A DNA stretch of 64,000 nt from Mikania micrantha (lineage: Eukaryota; Streptophyta; Magnoliopsida; Asterales; Asteraceae), in assembly GCA_009363875.1 (NCBI GenBank), contig CM018690.1:34229445-34293444 (forward strand), written 5' to 3'. A program made the translations under genes and the position numbers. This document shows, piece after piece, positions 59,918 to 64,000 of this stretch. Under the pieces are notes generated by a model that was given only the letters and a program-made list of their open reading frames with translations, was not told the DNA's origin and did no database searches. Position 1 is the first letter of the stretch. Each line of letters opens with the position of its first letter.

Positions 59918-60146
59918 TGTTTTTTACGTCATTTGATCTCAACGTGTGAACCACTGATTTTCAGGCCACATTACAAAGGTCTAGTTACCATGACCTCCGT
60001 TGAGACCTCATTACCACCCCAGGAGGAAACCGCACCGGAAAACCCGTAATCTCTCAAGGACCCTTATTTCACCTTTGAAGGGATTTGAACCCATGACTTT
60101 CCATTTGAAAAGCCAAGGGGTACCGCTAGGACAAAGCCCCTTTGGT
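59918..60146 (-). mobile_element. tRNA-derived SINE, reverse copy of the 22222 family
   Basis: Perfect 15 bp duplication ATGCACTTAATTACA (59903-59917, 60147-60161). Minus-strand box B near 60077-60095. Frames over it on both strands are artefacts. Confidence 0.88.
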
Positions 60147-60384
60147 ATGCACTTAATTACACGATGGTTGTTTATCTTACTCATTATGAGGTGGCTTAAT
60201 GAATGACAAGTCATATCTTAATCATGCTTAGCTCGTCTTAGTTATTGCATAATGACATGTTTATTTTATATAATTTATATTGTTTTCAACTATTTATAAT
60301 ATATTATATAGATAATAAATTTTTAAACAAACATCAAATCTTCTTCGGAGATATAAAGGAACAAAGTAATGTAGCTAAAATACT

Positions 60385-60967
60385 TAGGGTTGTAAACGAA
60401 CCGAATGTTCAGCGAATAGTTCGTGAACCGTTCGGCGTAAAGTTCGTTTATGTTCGCTTCTTTAACAAATGAACAAACACGAACAAGAAATTTCGTTCGT
60501 CTAGTTCAATGATAGAACATGAACACAAGCCATGCACGTTCATTTGTGTTCGTCAGTGTTCGGTAATGTGTTCGTTTATGTTCGTTAACGTCTGTTTACG
60601 TTAATTTATATGTTTGTTTGTTGAATATGTTTTATATATATTCTTAATTTTTTTCAGTTTAATAACATAACATTTGAATTAAAATATGGTCATTTAAAAT
60701 TTATATCTTATTAAAAACATAATAATTTGAAACTCAGATATTTAAAATATTAGTTTTAAGCAATTTTGTTTAAAGAAATTTTTATATTTTGATATTTATA
60801 TCAAGTGTTTAGCTTTAATAATGTGTTCGCTTATGTTCGCGAACCATTTGTGAATAAGTTCAATTCCTTAATGAACGAACAAGAACAAGATTTTTCGTTC
60901 GGAATATTAAACGAACGAACACGAACAAAGGCTCGTACGTGTTCGTTCGGTTCGTTTACAGCCCTAG
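60385..60967. mobile_element. hAT-like MITE of the GAACGAAC type
   Basis: 583 bp, ends TAGGGTTGTAAACGAACCGAA and CGGTTCGTTTACAGCCCTAG, exact 8 bp duplication AAAATACT (60377-60384, 60968-60975). Best-preserved member of the family in this window. Confidence 0.87.
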
Positions 60968-61328
60968 AAAATACTTGTGTTCTTTCATAGTTACAAACAA
61001 TGTAAGCACCCCGGCAAACCATTAAATTCGAGTTTGAATAGCACTAAATACAAACATCTTTAAAAAACGGAGTCGTTCGATCAAAACACTACTCTTTGAG
61101 TGAATAGTGATGATGCATGACCGTATATAACATGTACATATCGCACGTTAAATGTTGTTCTAGCAGTTAAACATGTATATAGGGAGAACACGTGTATTTA
61201 CATACACACACGTTACACAAGTAACACAACACATCAAATGTTTAATGAAAATCAACCCCATTTTTTACAACAATCATATCCAGAAAACTGACAATGAAAC
61301 TGATTATACATGTAATTGACGTTCAAAG

Positions 61329-61865
61329 CTAAAGAAAGCCATCCTCAACAACCTTCAAAAACTCTCTATAACTGATCTTGCCATCTTTATCAGCATCATA
61401 TCGAACAATCATTTTTTCGCAATCGCTTTCGGATACATGTAAAAACCCCATATCCGAAAGCACATTTTGCAGCTCTCTAGCATCTATATACCCATCGTTG
61501 TTCTTATCGAACACGATAAACGCTTGTTTAACTTCGTCTAAGCTTGGCTCGTCATCGACAAACAAACTCACCATTTCATCCAACACGATAGCTTCCCTTT
61601 GATCATCAGGATCCCAAAACGTTCCTAACCGTTCCATCATAGTCCTGGGATTCACTCCCAACTCCTTCTTCTTACCCGAGCCATTCTCGACACCAACAAA
61701 CTTCCTGGCATGAGTTTCTTCGTGTCGTGCAGCTGCCACGCAAGTGGGAACTGGCGTCGCGAAGATAAACTGGAAAAGAGGACGGATGAGAAACGAATAC
61801 AAGTCATGAAACAAGATAAACCATTCTATAAACACGTATGATACAAACAAATACATTAAAATCAT
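61329..61865 (-). CDS. CML45/46-like EF-hand calcium-binding protein
   Basis: Single-exon gene for a 178-residue calmodulin-like calcium sensor. Residues 1-38 are hydrophobic (YLFVSYVFIEWFILFHDLY...), a likely N-terminal membrane anchor or signal, as in the plant CML45/46 group. Two canonical EF-hand loops follow: D120 to E131 (DKNNDGYIDARE) and D157 to E168 (DADKDGKISYRE), both with acidic residues at positions 1 and 12. The middle part (about 45-105) is polar and low in recognisable motifs, as usual for the group. Such proteins bind calcium and relay signals to partners that are not predictable here. The ATG at 61865 is the first in frame and gives the membrane segment, so I keep it. No disruption is seen. 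Group placement is from the two-EF-hand plus hydrophobic leader layout; the exact orthologue is uncertain. Confidence 0.92.
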   Translation of the reverse strand: MILMYLFVSYVFIEWFILFHDLYSFLIRPLFQFIFATPVPTCVAAARHEETHARKFVGVENGSGKKKELGVNPRTMMERLGTFWDPDDQREAIVLDEMVSLFVDDEPSLDEVKQAFIVFDKNNDGYIDARELQNVLSDMGFLHVSESDCEKMIVRYDADKDGKISYREFLKVVEDGFL

Positions 61866-62131
61866 TGTGTTAATTAGTTTCTATATGTGAATCTAAAGTT
61901 GTTAGTGTGGATGGAGGATGAAGAATGATCCTATGCTTTTGTAGAATAAAATTTTGGAAATTTTGTGGAAAATACGTGCCATTATCTTATTTTATGAAGT
62001 TGATTCTTAGAAAGTGACATTATGCTTAAACTTCCTGAACACACTTTTCAAGGTGAGCTTCCTGGTAATATCGTGACATTAAAATACGAATAAAGTTCCG
62101 TCCACGACAAAATTTTGTTGTACTTTTCGTA

Positions 62132-62320
62132 TATAAACTAATTTGGATCACTGGAGTATTATTGTGTCACCAGCGGTACCATACGATCATATCCACCACC
62201 AAGTCATCTTTTCAGAAGGAAACTCAATACTTTAAGAAACCTTAGTGTCGGATTCGAACTCAGGATCATATGGTTCATTAGTTTTTATTCTACCACCAAG
62301 ATGTCGTTGGGTTGTAATGC
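62132..62320 (-). mobile_element. Old tRNA-type SINE
   Basis: Minus-strand box-B-like motif near 62250-62260 (GAGTTCGAATCCG) and landmarks shared with 10734 and 36811 (ATCACTGG, ATATCCACC, AGAAGGAAACTC). Ends not resolved. Confidence 0.5.
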
Positions 62321-62764
62321 TAGTATGAAGGGAGCTAGTTGATAAAAGTAGCTTCCTCTATGTTAAAATTTTTTGCTTATGCCGCTAAAATCTTGTGAAT
62401 ATAAATGGTTCTTTTTAGTTATTTTAGCTTGTTGGTTCTCATTTGAATGCATCGTTGAGAGCATGAATGAAGTACCGATACAAAAAAACGAGTACAAATT
62501 TAACGTTTTGGTATCAGTCGGTACCGGTATCCTTAAAAAAACCGAAAAATACCGAACCGAAAAGACCGGTAATTAACTATCGATGGTCAATCGAACTTCC
62601 AGCAGCCTCCACATTGACATAACTAGCTAGCTGATCGATCTGTGCCCTCCTACACGGCAACACACCCCATTGAAACGTAAGTTGGCTCGATCCACGTATA
62701 TATTCTAAGGGGTCTGCCATGCATTTTAGGGGTTTACATGTGTTTTTATGAACATAAGGTGTTT

Positions 62765-63050
62765 TATGAACGCTTTCATATACGGTGCACACGTATAACG
62801 TATAAATGTGTGAACTCTCAAGGGGTAAAAGTAAAATTGCACTAATCGTAACGTTATTTTACTTATTTTGTAAAAAAATAACGTTAAAAACATTGAGACG
62901 AATAACTTCAAATGATAACCTTGAGTCAGGGACTCCTTCTGAGCCGTCTCTCTATCCCAACTAGGATAGGGGCAATGTTTGTCTTTATCTTTTTCCTTCA
63001 GACCAAACTAAATAGTGAGAATATACTGAGTAATTAAGTATGTTTGTTTT
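62765..63050 (+). mobile_element. SINE (Au-like family)
   Basis: Same body as 5263 and 37094: AACGTTATTTTACTTATTTTG, CTATCCCAACTAGGATAGG, and the end ATACTGAGTAATTAAGTATG. Ends approximate. Confidence 0.6.
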
Positions 63051-63253
63051 GTGTTTGTATGAGTTTTTACATGTACGAATTATTGTAGATTTGTATAATA
63101 CAATATAATAAGAATATATACAGTACTTGACAATATAATTTTATATATTATAAGGTATAATATTTAAGGAACTAATGAGCCAAGGTTTACTTGAATATAT
63201 TCGAGGTTCTTGCTACTGGATTTCTGAATTGTAAAAATGAGAATGATTCGTTC

Positions 63254-63793
63254 TTACAGCGTCACTGTATAATTACCTTACTTTTATATCAAAAAATCAT
63301 TCAAAAAAATAAATAAATAGGAAAAAAAAGTTATCTCATAACAACAACGAAAAATAAACGTCGAAAATTGTCAAGTAACCATCGAAAAACATCATAACTA
63401 TGTAACCGCTATAGCCGCCACAAACCACAATAACCTTCAAAAACCATTAAGTAATCACTCCAACTGCCTTTTTTAAATGAGTCAAAACTCGTTTAAGATT
63501 ATTTGATTGTCTCTATAACTAACGTCCGGATCGATATTTACAATCAAATAATCTTAAACGAGTTTTGACTCATTTAAAAAAGGCAGTTGGAGTGATTACT
63601 TAATGGTTTTTGAAGGTTATTGTGGTTTGTGGCGGCTATAGCGGTTACATAGTTATGATGTTTTTCGATGGTTACTTGACAATTTTCGACGTTTATTTTT
63701 CGTTGTTGTTATGAGATAACTTTTTTCCTTTTTATTTATTTTTTTGAATGATTTTTGATATAAAAGTAAGGTAATTATACAGTGACGCTGTAA
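63254..63793. repeat. Long near-perfect inverted repeat (hairpin), 257 and 254 bp arms
   Basis: Left arm 63254-63510, 29 bp loop, right arm 63540-63793. Arms differ only at a substitution and a short A-run difference near 63320. Ends TTACAGCGTCACTG/CAGTGACGCTGTAA, with TA adjacent on both sides if the element proper begins CAGCGTCACTG. It may be a foldback MITE; a transcript would form a long double-stranded RNA. Confidence 0.9.
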
Positions 63794-64000
63794 AAGATTA
63801 CATAAGATTAACTTTGAAATCATACTTCTCATTTTCTTTTTTCACTTTATAAATAATTAAATTGGAATAAAATTTCACAAAATAAGTAATGTTTTGAACA
63901 TTACCCTTCCAAAAAGAAAACACCATTATAATTAGTTATAAACTAAATGAGTTTGTAAATTGAATTTAAAAAAAAATACTTATTTCATTATAATGCAAAG
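63794..64000. other. Intergenic to window end
   Basis: AT-rich, nothing recognised. Confidence 0.5.

Overview
This is a gene-poor, repeat-rich stretch of a eudicot nuclear genome. The evidence is split genes with GT-AG introns, plant-only families (LHCA4, alpha-expansin, a PPR protein, a CML calcium sensor), and dense plant transposons: a Ty3/gypsy element, solo LTRs, Mutator-like, hAT-like, PIF-like and Helitron elements, and tRNA- and Au-like SINEs. Asteraceae is my best guess, from the look of the long solo LTRs and SINEs; this is inference, not proof.

Layout. 1-2009: a 75-79 bp tandem array and an LTR-like remnant. 2010-15636: copy A of a direct segmental duplication carrying a badly decayed LHCA4 gene, and loaded with later insertions (nested hAT-like MITEs, SINEs, a Mutator-like element that carries a GRF zinc-finger gene fragment, and a 3.0 kb solo LTR). 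15637-25080: MITEs, a 3.2 kb Helitron candidate, hAT-like elements, a SINE and a minus-strand Helitron. 25085-27376: a PPR pseudogene related to Arabidopsis At4g01570, with a 99 bp tandem repeat in its 5' part. 28874-33686: a complete but degenerate Ty3/gypsy element with 188 bp LTRs and a 5 bp target duplication. 33692-43700: intergenic sequence with SINEs, a Tourist-like MITE and tandem duplications. 43833-44780: an intact three-exon alpha-expansin gene. 45384-57454: copy B of the duplication, whose LHCA4 gene has all exons and splice sites but an 8-nt frameshifting insertion in the transit-peptide exon, plus a 3.3 kb solo LTR. 57455-64000: more hAT-like MITEs and SINEs, an intact single-exon CML45/46-like EF-hand gene on the minus strand (61329-61865), and a large near-perfect hairpin (63254-63793).

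Only two protein genes look intact: the expansin and the CML-type gene. They are unrelated and there is no operon-like organisation. Because copies A and B of the duplication share a backbone, each can serve as the empty-site control for insertions in the other. Many target-site duplications below were read that way, which also gives a relative order of events. I did not find a convincing undescribed multi-gene system. The most unusual items are the LHCA4 duplicates decaying in different ways, the gene-carrying Mutator-like element, the long hairpin, and a stop-codon spectrum in the retrotransposon that points to cytosine deamination.
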